DNA of 8,988 bases from Chloroflexota bacterium (GCA_021788565.1 JAJYKO010000157.1:1-8988); one strand, 5' to 3'. Positions 1 to 7,324 are shown, counted from the stretch's first letter. Numbers and translations are program-made. Notes: generated by a model not told the origin, from the letters alone.

Positions 1-2542
1 CCGCCTCCAGTCTCGAGATGTCCAGGAGGTCCTCTATCAGGGCCAGCAACCGCCGTCCCGCATTCCGCACCGACGTCATGGCGTCGGTCTGAGTAGGCGT
101 GAGTGGCCCGCGCAGACCCCGAAGCAGCAGATCCGTGTAGCCCAGCACCGCGGTGATAGGGGTACGCAGTTCGTGAGAGACCGTCGCGACGAACTCGTCC
201 TTCATCCTGTCGATCTCCCTTTCAGCCGTGACGTCCCTGAGCACCACGACCGCTCCCCCGATATCACCGGTTTCCTCGCGCACAGGAGTGGCGCTGGCGC
301 TCAGAACACGATCGCCGCTTTCCCCGGCCACCTCGATCTCCTCTCCCGTCAACGATTCCCCGCCGAGGGCCCTTCTGATCAGGGGACCTGAGCCACCCGA
401 TTGCTGCTCGTCTTCCATGTCACCGTCATCTGGGAGATGATCTTCCACTAGCAGCGCGAACTGACCGCGAAGCATCGTCTGCGCTGCCCTGTTGGCGACC
501 AGCACTCGACCGTTTCCATCCGCAATCACGACGCCGTCCACCATCTGGGAGATCACGGCCTCGAGGTGCCGTCGCTGCTCCTGACTCTCCTGGAATAGCT
601 GGCTGTTCTCTATGGCGGCACCGGCGCGGTCCCCCAGTTCCGCCACGAGGGCGCGCTCTGCGCCGGTCAACTGTCCGGAGGTGTGGGTCTCCATCACGAC
701 CAGCACCCCGACGATGCGGCCGCGCACCCGCATCGGAGCGACGATGGCAGAAGACGGCGAGACGCGGTGGACGAGAGCGATCTCCTCGATCGATTCCACC
801 ATCGACTGAAGGTCGCTGGAGAACTCCTGGAGTGCCTCTCCAGTCACCAGAACGGCCTCTCCGGACTGCACCACCTTCCCGAGCAGTCCCTCCCCAATCC
901 GGACGGGACTTCGGCTGAACATCCGGCGAAGCGCGACGAGCTCGTCCTCGTCCGCGTGGTAGACGGCCTCAAGCTTTAGCAGATTCTCTCGTTCGTTCAG
1001 CAGGTAGATGGCGCACCAGTCTCCGACTACTTCGCTCGACTTGCGGGCAACCATTTCGAGGACGCGGTTGAGCTCCATGCTGCTGGCCAGCAATGCCGTA
1101 GCCTCCGCCAGAAAACGCGCCTTCTGCTCGGCTTGCTGCAACTCGAGCAACTTCTCCCTGAGCCGCTCGTCTGTCCGTTCGTATAGTCGAGCATTGTCCA
1201 CGGCCAGACCCAGCTGCAGGCCAACCGCGGTGAGAAGGTTGGCGTCGGTGGACGAGAAAGTGCGCTCCCCACCGCCGAACATGGCGACCGTACCCAGGAT
1301 CTTCCCTTTGAGGGCTACGGGCGCGCACACGCACGCCCGCAGGGGAGCTATCCGGGCCTCCCCGCCGCCAAGGGTTCGCTCCAGCGTAGGATCCTCCAGC
1401 ACAGGCCGGTAGCCTGGTCCCAGCCTTGAGACCGTGCCGTGGGGCACCACCTGAGGATGAGCCTGATACCTGGCCACCGTACTCGCGTTAAGCCCTCGCC
1501 ACGCCTCGAGCTGCAACTGACCGGAATCCTCGTCAACCAGGAAGATAGCCCCCCCCTCCGCCTGCATCACTGCCAGGACCTTGTCGATGGCAAGAGGCAA
1601 CAGCTCGTCCGCCCTGAGGCTGCTGGTCAACGTCACGGCCACGTCATCCAACGCGTCCAGTTCACGAGTGCGCGCATTCAGTTTGTCGACTGTTATCTCC
1701 AGTTCGTCCTTGGCCTGCCTGAGTTGGATATAGGGGCGCTCGAGCGACGACACAAGGAAAGCCCTGAAAATGAGGTAGTAGGCGGCCACTTTGTAGGCAT
1801 GACCCAGCAGGTTGTACACGTCGAAGGGGCTGGCGTAGGCCGTCAAGACCACCTCGCTGAACACGGAGACGACCAGGGCAGCAAAGAGGACCACGAGCGT
1901 GCTGTCCCCGCTGATGCGGTACTTGTGAATGCTGACGGCGGCCGCCACAGCGTTGAGGGCGATGATTCCATACTCCAGGTCTACATTCAGTCGCGTCAAC
2001 GCGAAGCCGTCGCCGTACATCCGCGGCAGCGAGGAAGCAAACAGCGTGACGCCTACCAGCATCCCTACGTCGGCAAGCAAGCTGACAGCCGCCAGAAAGT
2101 AGCGGGAGAAGTACCAGGAGCGGGCATCCGGGCGCACGACCGCGGACGCCAGAAGCACTCCCCCTGCCCAGTAGCGCGCAAAAAGCCAGAAGAAGGCGGC
2201 CTTGTCCGCGGTGTTGGGCGTAATGAACGCCGGCATGCCCTGGTAGGATAGGATATCCATGACATCCGCCACGGCTACGGTGAGGAATCCCGTGGCGACG
2301 AAGAGGCTCCGCGTGTTGCGGCTCTGCTTGGAAGCCTCCCAGTTTACGGTGAACACCGCGAAAGTGACGAGCACACTGGCCGTCTCCAGCAGGACGTGGA
2401 GATCCAGGTAGGTGGACTCGCTCAAGGCGAACGTAAGCCGGTCGTGGAAAAGTGCCAGCACGGCGAGGATAACGCCGAGGCCCAGCGTTATCGCAAACAG
2501 GCTCTCTTCTAACGGCCGCAGTCTCTTGGGTAGCTGTCGCAT
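1..2542 (-). CDS. MASE3-GAF-GAF-PAS sensor histidine kinase (partial, C-terminus outside window)
   Basis: An uninterrupted minus-strand frame of 847 codons runs off the left edge. It starts at ATG 2542 (MRQLPKRLRPLEES) behind a weak purine-rich ribosome site. Residues 1-265 hold about eight hydrophobic segments and resemble the MASE3 membrane sensor domain, with LSYQGMPAF near 98-106 and FFWLFARYWAGG near 119-130. A short coiled coil (about 268-295) leads into GAF 1 (about 290-450), a second linker helix, GAF 2 (about 476-640), and a PAS domain (about 652-770) beginning HLEAVISQMVDGVVIADGNG. HisKA follows from about 780. The H-box SHELRTPI contains the likely phospho-acceptor His790. The HATPase_c domain must lie left of position 1. 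By family knowledge it autophosphorylates His790 and passes the phosphate to a response regulator. The ligand is unknown and no partner regulator is in view. Domain order is read from the translation; boundaries are approximate. Confidence 0.93.
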   Translation of the reverse strand, partial: MRQLPKRLRPLEESLFAITLGLGVILAVLALFHDRLTFALSESTYLDLHVLLETASVLVTFAVFTVNWEASKQSRNTRSLFVATGFLTVAVADVMDILSYQGMPAFITPNTADKAAFFWLFARYWAGGVLLASAVVRPDARSWYFSRYFLAAVSLLADVGMLVGVTLFASSLPRMYGDGFALTRLNVDLEYGIIALNAVAAAVSIHKYRISGDSTLVVLFAALVVSVFSEVVLTAYASPFDVYNLLGHAYKVAAYYLIFRAFLVSSLERPYIQLRQAKDELEITVDKLNARTRELDALDDVAVTLTSSLRADELLPLAIDKVLAVMQAEGGAIFLVDEDSGQLQLEAWRGLNASTVARYQAHPQVVPHGTVSRLGPGYRPVLEDPTLERTLGGGEARIAPLRACVCAPVALKGKILGTVAMFGGGERTFSSTDANLLTAVGLQLGLAVDNARLYERTDERLREKLLELQQAEQKARFLAEATALLASSMELNRVLEMVARKSSEVVGDWCAIYLLNERENLLKLEAVYHADEDELVALRRMFSRSPVRIGEGLLGKVVQSGEAVLVTGEALQEFSSDLQSMVESIEEIALVHRVSPSSAIVAPMRVRGRIVGVLVVMETHTSGQLTGAERALVAELGDRAGAAIENSQLFQESQEQRRHLEAVISQMVDGVVIADGNGRVLVANRAAQTMLRGQFALLVEDHLPDDGDMEDEQQSGGSGPLIRRALGGESLTGEEIEVAGESGDRVLSASATPVREETGDIGGAVVVLRDVTAEREIDRMKDEFVATVSHELRTPITAVLGYTDLLLRGLRGPLTPTQTDAMTSVRNAGRRLLALIEDLLDISRLEA

Positions 2543-2658
2543 TGTCTCGCCTGAGCCGCCCGAAAAGGTCGAAGTATGGTTGATGGGGAAGTCACTACTA
2601 TCAAATTCCAGCATACCACAGAGCTGCCACCCTCGCATCGGTCTAGCGGCGGATGCTC

Positions 2659-2664
2659 TATAAT
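2659..2664 (+). promoter_or_regulatory. possible -10 element upstream of the unknown gene
   Basis: A perfect TATAAT hexamer lies 37 nt before the chosen start codon at 2702. It would place transcription start near 2671 with a leader of about 30 nt, and that would exclude the alternative ATG at 2663. No good -35 hexamer is seen 16-18 bp upstream, so the call is weak. The 159-bp gap to the divergent kinase gene must hold promoters for both directions. Confidence 0.3.
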
Positions 2665-2701
2665 GTCCCGTGAGACTATAGGAGAGACAGCGGAGGCTAT
2701 A

Positions 2702-3460
2702 ATGCTTCTGAATTTCGACCGGGGTGACGCGCGTCGCCCGCGAGGGCATGCCCTCCTTTACTTCAGGAACTGGTCGGATCCCTCCGCGATTTTCGCGACC
2801 TATCTGATAGTTCCCCCCATTTCCGTGGAGATCAGCAAGTACATTCCACCGATGTTCGCCTCTCAGTTCCAGGGTCTCGGCGCGGCCAGGGGCATTACGG
2901 TGTTCCCTTACCCTCCGATCCCCGAGAAGGTGGAGAGCCAGGATCTGCTGGAGAGGCTAGCGCAGGCCCGCGACGACGATTTGATCTCAGGGGGCTCAGT
3001 AGACACCAACTCCCCAGAAAGGCTGCTGCAGGCCGCCGCCGAGGCCGGCCAGCAGTACTTTGAGAGCTTCTCCACCTACATGGACTCCCTTCCAGCAGAA
3101 CCTGAAGTGGAGGCCATCCCGGAAGCCGAAGCGTCCGTGGATGTCAGCGAGCTCATGTACGGGCTCATGAGCGAGCGAGAGAGGTTGGCCGAACTCACGA
3201 AGCTTTCGGGACAACTCCGCTACGCCGTTGGAGGAGGCGACACGCAGCTTGCGGCGTCGACTGAGGCGGACATCAAGAAGGTCAGCTCCTATCTCCCCGA
3301 AAAGTACAGGGCGGCAGACATCGCCCGTGCGGCTCGCCGGCCTGGTCCCGACGGTGATCGTCTCACCCAGCTTTACGTAGAACGAGCCTACAAGCTCGCC
3401 GACGAAGACTACGAGGCCGTGGCCCGGCTGGAAGCCGAGATCAAGCAGGCGGAGCAGTGA
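2702..3460 (+). CDS. hypothetical protein, overlaps pyruvate kinase homologue
   Basis: I do not recognise this 252-aa protein. The start at ATG 2702 (MLLNFDRGDARRPRGHALLYFRN) is chosen because GGAGG at 2692-2696 sits 5 nt upstream. In-frame ATGs at 2576 and 2663 lack such a site. The N-terminal part (about 1-85) looks globular and mixed alpha/beta, with HALLYFRN, a hydrophobic ATYLIVPP stretch and FPYPPIPEKVE. The middle (about 105-160) contains a helix and an acidic Glu/Pro/Ala-rich linker. The C-terminal part (about 158-252) is strongly helical and charged (SERERLAELTKLSGQLRYA, LEAEIKQAEQ), suggesting helical-bundle or coiled-coil interactions. There is no signal peptide and no clear membrane segment, so it is probably cytoplasmic. 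Its TGA overlaps the GTG of the next gene by 4 bp, implying co-translation. Function is unknown; a role linked to the kinase homologue is only inference from the overlap. Confidence 0.8.
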   Translation: MLLNFDRGDARRPRGHALLYFRNWSDPSAIFATYLIVPPISVEISKYIPPMFASQFQGLGAARGITVFPYPPIPEKVESQDLLERLAQARDDDLISGGSVDTNSPERLLQAAAEAGQQYFESFSTYMDSLPAEPEVEAIPEAEASVDVSELMYGLMSERERLAELTKLSGQLRYAVGGGDTQLAASTEADIKKVSSYLPEKYRAADIARAARRPGPDGDRLTQLYVERAYKLADEDYEAVARLEAEIKQAEQ

Positions 3461-4650
3461 GGCTCACGAAGATTCACGCCACCCTTGGGCCGGCATCGTC
3501 CGATCTGGACACCATCCGAAAAATGATGGGCGCAGGGATGGACGCGTGCCGTTTGAACATGTCCCACTGCTCGCATGAGCTCGGCAGACAGATAGTTCGG
3601 AACGTACGGAGCGCAGCATCCGAGCGAAACCAGCCCGTTGCGATCGGGGCGGACCTGAAAGGTCCCAAACTGCGCATCGGCGACGTAGTTAGCGGAAGCG
3701 TCTATCTGGAAGCGGGGACCGCGGTGAGGCTGACTTCGGAGTGGCGCCTCTCAGACCCCACGACGATATGGGTGGACTACGACCATCTGGCTACGGACGT
3801 CCGCCCCGGCGACCCCATCCTGATGAACGACGGCTTCATAGCTTTACGGGTGGAGGAGGTAGCTGGGCGTGAGGTCCTTTGCCGCGTGGTGATGGGCGGC
3901 AGGCTCTCTTCGCGGAAGGGAGTCAACCTGCCCGGCATACCGCTGCGAGTGCCTTCGCTCACCGAAAAGGACCTGGAGGACCTGGCTTTTGCCCTCGAAG
4001 CCAGGCTCGATTTTCTATACGTGTCCTACGCACGATCCGCGGATCACATCCGCGAGGTGCGAGCGGCGGCTCGCCGTCTCGGGCGCGAACTGCCGATAGT
4101 GGCGAAGATCGAGCGCCAGGAAGGCGTGGAGCACCTGTCCGAGATCGTACAGGAGGCGGATGGCATTTGCGTTGCTCGCGGAGACCTTGGCATCGAGATG
4201 ACTATCGGCGCGGTGCCGTGGGTCCAGGTGGAGGCCTCCAGGCTCTGCCACCACGCGGGAAAGTTCGTGATGAACGGCGGACAACTGCTGGCAAGTATGG
4301 CCTCGACTCCCCTGCCGCTCCGGGCTGAGGTGAGTGACCTCGCGACCGTGGTCCGCGACGGGCTGGACGCCATAGTCCTCTCCGACGAGACGGCTGCCGG
4401 TGACTATCCCGTGGAGGCTGTGCGCATGGCCAGCCACGTGTTGGAGATTGCGGAACAGCACGTGGCGACAGTCGAACCCGATGGAGCGGCGTCCAAGCCG
4501 GCTTTCACGAACGTGGACAACCCAGACCGGAGCAACTGGCTCTCGGCCTGGCGAAACCGAAGACTATCCGATGATCCGACGAGGCAGCCGGGAGGGCGAG
4601 CCTCCTGGCGAGCCGCCCCGAGCCCAGGTGGCGGCAGCTCTTCAGAGTAG
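3457..4650 (+). CDS. pyruvate kinase-like protein lacking the C-terminal domain
   Basis: The 397-aa product aligns by eye with the A and B domains of pyruvate kinase (phosphoenolpyruvate + ADP to pyruvate + ATP). It starts at GTG 3457, and an internal AGGCGG-type ribosome site lies in the end of the upstream gene. Visible motifs are ATLGPAS (8-14), RLNMSH (32-37), ADLKGPKLRIG (65-75), a B domain (about 76-165), KIERQEGV with Lys217 and Glu219, ARGDLGIE with Asp243 (240-247), RAEVSD (289-294) and LSDETAAGDYPVEAV (308-322). Several usually conserved residues differ. ATQMLESM is replaced by GGQLLASM (274-281), losing the active-site Thr. PRPTRAE becomes PLPLRAE and LSGETA becomes LSDETA. After residue about 333 there is only a 65-residue low-complexity tail, not the usual C domain of about 110-120 aa where allosteric effectors bind; most family members exceed 450 aa. 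It may be a weak or repurposed enzyme. Homology is firm; catalysis is uncertain. Confidence 0.88.
   Translation: MRLTKIHATLGPASSDLDTIRKMMGAGMDACRLNMSHCSHELGRQIVRNVRSAASERNQPVAIGADLKGPKLRIGDVVSGSVYLEAGTAVRLTSEWRLSDPTTIWVDYDHLATDVRPGDPILMNDGFIALRVEEVAGREVLCRVVMGGRLSSRKGVNLPGIPLRVPSLTEKDLEDLAFALEARLDFLYVSYARSADHIREVRAAARRLGRELPIVAKIERQEGVEHLSEIVQEADGICVARGDLGIEMTIGAVPWVQVEASRLCHHAGKFVMNGGQLLASMASTPLPLRAEVSDLATVVRDGLDAIVLSDETAAGDYPVEAVRMASHVLEIAEQHVATVEPDGAASKPAFTNVDNPDRSNWLSAWRNRRLSDDPTRQPGGRASWRAAPSPGGGSSSE
4590..4619 (+). repeat. GC-rich short repeat inside the 3' end of the pyruvate kinase homologue
   Basis: Two copies of GGCGAGCC (4595-4602 and 4607-4614) are spaced 12 nt apart. The first overlaps a small inverted repeat, GGAGG (4591-4595) facing CCTCC (4601-4605). 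The stretch encodes a Gly/Arg/Ala/Trp-rich piece of the C-terminal tail (GGRASWRAA). It resembles short interspersed GC-rich repeats that intrude at gene ends in some bacteria. Without other copies from the genome that identity is inference. Confidence 0.4.
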
Positions 4651-4739
4651 ACATTAGCCTCAAGTCAGGGGCGGCTCAGCGGGAGCTTCGCCCTCCCCAG
4701 CCACATCCTCCCAGCGCTATGCGCAATCCGCAGGCACGT

Positions 4740-5501
4740 TCAAGCTGGTCGAACGAAGCGGTAGCGAAGATAGAGCTCGCTCTCGTGCTCGTGGACACTC
4801 ACCAATTCCATCGCCGGTCGCTCTTCCGGTGGCAAAGGGCTCTCCTCCACCATGGTGCGTTGCGCGGGTCCCGCGAGTATCTTGGGAGCCACGGTCCAGA
4901 ACAGTTCATCGGCAAGCCCAAGAGAGATCAGCTCGGCGTTCAGGGTTGGACCGCCCTCCACCACCAGCCACCGAACACCCAACTCCTCCGCGAGCAACCT
5001 CAGCATCAGCCGCAGGTCCACAGCGTATTCACCGGCCCGCAAGATCCTCGCGTGCTGAGCAAGCGCCGACACCTTCTCCACGGGCGCGTGCTCCGTGGTG
5101 ACCACGACGCTCTGCCCCCCCCTCGACTGAAAGAAGGTCCGGTCCACCGGCAGGTTACACGACGCGGTAACGGTCACCGCCACGGGCTGCGGGGCGAGCC
5201 CCCGCGCCACACGACTCCGCTCCAGTTCCGCGGGTACCGATGGGTTGACGTTCTCGCGACGGAGCGTCTCCGCGCCATTAATCACGGCATCCGCCGCGGT
5301 CCGGATCCTCCGCATAACCAGGCGGTCGACCCGGCTGCCCAGCGTGTAGGCCTTGCCAGCATGGTTCGTGGCCTTGCCGTCGACTGTAGTCACCATGTTT
5401 ATGGCGACGTACGGCCTGGTCCCGGTGGAACTGGGGAAGACAAGGTCGCGGTACACGTCCTCCGGCGCCATTCTTTCAAAAACTGGATACAGCTTTTCCA
5501 T
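4740..5501 (-). CDS. RibD C-terminal / dihydrofolate reductase-like NAD(P)H-dependent reductase
   Basis: This 253-aa product has the RibD_C fold signatures. RPYVAINMVTTVDGKAT lies near 29-45. DRLVMRRIRTAADAVINGAETLR (59-81) fits the Rossmann-like nucleotide-binding region. WLVVEGGPTLN (178-188) and LADELFWTVAPKILAG (196-211) complete the pattern. In riboflavin synthesis this domain reduces 5-amino-6-(5-phosphoribosylamino)uracil with NADPH. Stand-alone members include archaeal-type reductases and many of unknown substrate, so only the class is assigned. There is no deaminase domain. The ATG at 5501 is preferred: GGAG lies 7 nt upstream, the N-terminus matches the family, and the frame's extension upstream to 5861 would overlap the transporter by more than 350 bp. 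It begins 2 nt after the stop of the MFS gene, so the two are almost certainly co-transcribed. It converges on the pyruvate kinase homologue, and no clear terminator was seen in the 89-bp gap. Confidence 0.88.
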   Translation of the reverse strand: MEKLYPVFERMAPEDVYRDLVFPSSTGTRPYVAINMVTTVDGKATNHAGKAYTLGSRVDRLVMRRIRTAADAVINGAETLRRENVNPSVPAELERSRVARGLAPQPVAVTVTASCNLPVDRTFFQSRGGQSVVVTTEHAPVEKVSALAQHARILRAGEYAVDLRLMLRLLAEELGVRWLVVEGGPTLNAELISLGLADELFWTVAPKILAGPAQRTMVEESPLPPEERPAMELVSVHEHESELYLRYRFVRPA

Positions 5502-5503
5502 GC

Positions 5504-6892
5504 CTAAGCTCCGGAGCGCGACCGGGTGCGTAGACGTCCTGGCACGAGACGAACTCTCCGTGGGGCAGCTACCCACATCGACGCGATGCTCAGCACACTC
5601 GCGACGGCCGCGACGCCGAAAGCTAGATAGTAGCTGCCGGTGACGTCGAAAATGTAACCCGCCGACCATGCGCCCCCCGCACTGCCCAATCCGTTCCCTA
5701 TGCCCAGACTCCCATAGATGGACCCGAAGCGCCGCCCCGCGAAGACGTCCGCCGCCGCGGCGGGCCCAATGGGAGGTGCTACGGCGTACCCCATGGCGAA
5801 GGCGAACGCATACAGCAACACGACCATCGGAAATGACACCAGCCGGGTAGCCACCAGGCAACCGATGCCTATCACCAATGCTGCGAAACCCAGAGTCCAG
5901 GTCAACTCCCTCCCGATGCGATCTGACACCCAGCCCCAGCCGATCTTGGCAAATATGCTGAACAGCCCCACCAGTCCCGCGACCGACGCAGCGGTCAACT
6001 TGTCGTACCCGCCGTCCACGAGAAATGCCACCTGGTGCACCATGATCATCTGCGCGGCGATATTTCCCGTCCCTAGCATCAGGAAGATAAACCAGTAGCG
6101 CGGAGTGCGAACGGCCGACGCCACTGTCCAGGCGCGCTCAGCCCACCCCCGATCCACCACCCTTGATGGTTGAGCCGGAGCCATGGGGGCTTTCGCCTGC
6201 TCTCCGGCGTCCGGCACTCTACCGTCGCGCTGCAGGCCAATATCCTCTGGCCTTCCTCGCAGAACGAAGGCCGAGATGGGCACGATACCGAACAGCACGA
6301 CTCCTGCCAGCACCAGGTAGGCTGAGCGCCAACCCATGGCTGTGATGACCATCTGCGCGGCCGGTACCATCACCAGAATGCCGACGCCAATCCCGGCGGA
6401 TGATATCCCGATGGCTTGGCCGTACTTGGCCGAAAACCATCTGCTCACCATCGTGACAGTGGGGATCCAGCCCGCACCGGCAAGGCCGATGGCACACACA
6501 ACGCCATAGAAGACATAGAAGTGCCACAACTCCGATATCCGGCTGCAAGCCACTAGACCAGCGGCAAGGATGAGCGCTCCCGCCGAGCCGACCTTCCCCG
6601 GTCCATACCGATCGGCCAGGGCGCCGGCAACGGCGCCCGCGACGCCGGCAACCAGCACGAAGGCAGAGAATACTCCCGCGGATGACGCTCTACTCCAGCC
6701 GAATGACTCCAGCAAGGCGACGTAGAAGACAGAAAAGGAGTACCAGACGGTGTAGGTGAGTCCCAGCGTGATCCCACACGCGATCGCGATGACCCACCCA
6801 TAGTAGAAAGGAAGCCTGCGACGCCAATCGTTCCCGGTGGTGGCGAGGCCGCCCTGACCACCCTCCCCAGGTGCAGCAATCCCAGCCGTCAC
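5504..6892 (-). CDS. MFS transporter (monocarboxylate/oxalate-formate antiporter-like)
   Basis: The 462-aa hydrophobic product has about 12 membrane segments in two halves, separated by a hydrophilic loop at about 212-258. The first half starts FYYGWVIAIACGITLGL (29-45). The loop between helices 2 and 3 carries the MFS motif GALADRYGPGKV (90-101), and the second half has a counterpart, GWVSDRIGREL (320-330). FSVFYVALLESFGWSRASSA (53-72) is typical of the monocarboxylate porter/oxalate-formate antiporter group, which moves small organic anions across the inner membrane. The actual substrate cannot be read. The start is GTG 6892: an in-frame TAG lies three codons upstream, and a short AGGA site sits 4 nt before it. 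The first about 25 residues are Gly-rich and cytoplasmic. It leads a two-gene unit with the reductase at 4740-5501, and a probable promoter lies at 6975-7004. Confidence 0.9.
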   Translation of the reverse strand: MTAGIAAPGEGGQGGLATTGNDWRRRLPFYYGWVIAIACGITLGLTYTVWYSFSVFYVALLESFGWSRASSAGVFSAFVLVAGVAGAVAGALADRYGPGKVGSAGALILAAGLVACSRISELWHFYVFYGVVCAIGLAGAGWIPTVTMVSRWFSAKYGQAIGISSAGIGVGILVMVPAAQMVITAMGWRSAYLVLAGVVLFGIVPISAFVLRGRPEDIGLQRDGRVPDAGEQAKAPMAPAQPSRVVDRGWAERAWTVASAVRTPRYWFIFLMLGTGNIAAQMIMVHQVAFLVDGGYDKLTAASVAGLVGLFSIFAKIGWGWVSDRIGRELTWTLGFAALVIGIGCLVATRLVSFPMVVLLYAFAFAMGYAVAPPIGPAAAADVFAGRRFGSIYGSLGIGNGLGSAGGAWSAGYIFDVTGSYYLAFGVAAVASVLSIASMWVAAPRRVRLVPGRLRTRSRSGA

Positions 6893-6974
6893 GAATTCCT
6901 AAGCCTGCCTCGAAAGCTTTTGCCCGCTCTGCAGTCACCGACTCATGGCACAGCGGCTGGGAGGGACGGCGCTC

Positions 6975-7004
6975 ATCATACTCCGACGGCAACATCCTTG
7001 TCGA
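6975..7004 (-). promoter_or_regulatory. probable sigma70-type promoter for the MFS/reductase unit
   Basis: On the minus strand, TCGACA (7004-6999) and TATGAT (6980-6975) are separated by 18 bp. Each matches the -35/-10 consensus at 5 of 6 positions. Transcription would start near 6968, about 75 nt before the GTG start at 6892. It is placed back to back with the metX promoter. The call rests on hexamers only. Confidence 0.45.
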
Positions 7005-7018
7005 ACGTGAATGAGTCG

Positions 7019-7047
7019 TTTACATCCGCTCCTCCGCGATCTATAAT
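7019..7047 (+). promoter_or_regulatory. near-consensus sigma70-type promoter of the T-box-metXW transcript
   Basis: TTTACA (7019-7024) and TATAAT (7042-7047) are separated by exactly 17 bp, matching consensus at 5 of 6 and 6 of 6 positions. The predicted transcription start is near 7054, just upstream of the T-box leader. That position and spacing make this the likely promoter for the methionine operon, with regulation occurring mainly downstream by attenuation. Confidence 0.75.
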
Positions 7048-7053
7048 CTATCT

Positions 7054-7069
7054 GCCACCGACTGGTGGC
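7054..7069 (+). other. perfect hairpin at the predicted 5' end of the leader RNA
   Basis: GCCACC (7054-7059) and GGTGGC (7064-7069) form a 6-bp perfect stem with a 4-nt loop. It begins at or next to the predicted transcription start, before the conserved T-box stem I elements. A 5'-terminal stem could protect the transcript from 5' decay; this role is inference. Confidence 0.4.
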
Positions 7070-7324
7070 ACCTTCATAGTGCAAAGGCGTTGAAGGGGAC
7101 GAGTACCCGGTCCCGAGAGCCACAGAGAGCCGCGGAAGCTGCGAAGCGGCGCTGGAGAGACCGGCGAAAATGGCCCTGGAGCTGCGGGCTGAACGGGGTG
7201 TAGCGCCCTCAGTAGGTCGCGCCGGTGTCTCGTAGAGACGAACAGCCCCCGTTAGAAAGGCTGGAGTATCGGGTCGGTGGACCCCGTACTCGTTGAGGCC
7301 GTGGCCGTGAGGCCGCGGCGAAAC

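Noticed and set aside
1439..2251. A 270-codon plus-strand open frame opposite the histidine kinase
   Set aside because: Its translation is Arg/Gln/His-rich with no family pattern. The minus strand here encodes clear membrane and GAF sequence in an uninterrupted frame.
2576..2701. Upstream ATGs at 2576 and 2663 as starts of the unknown gene
   Set aside because: Neither has a good ribosome site. The 2663 ATG overlaps a TATAAT hexamer, while GGAGG is correctly spaced for ATG 2702.
4015..4461. Minus-strand open frames opposite the pyruvate kinase homologue
   Set aside because: The plus strand carries conserved kinase motifs throughout, and the antisense translations match nothing I recognise.
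4651..4739. Intrinsic terminator between the convergent genes
   Set aside because: Only an imperfect GC-rich hairpin (GGGGCG facing CGCCCT) without a U tract was seen, so it is not supported.
4500..4740. A frameshifted remnant of the pyruvate kinase C-terminal domain
   Set aside because: Fewer than 240 bp remain before the convergent gene, and no frame there looks like the C domain, so this is a true absence rather than one frameshift.
5502..5861. Upstream extension of the RibD-like reductase frame
   Set aside because: It would overlap the MFS gene by more than 350 bp. The extra residues are low-complexity Arg/Gly, while ATG 5501 has a good ribosome site and a family-like N-terminus.
7169..7171. 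AAT (Asn) as the T-box specifier codon
   Set aside because: GAA followed by AAT is possible by position, but the overlapping ATG agrees with the downstream methionine genes and with an A73 tRNA.
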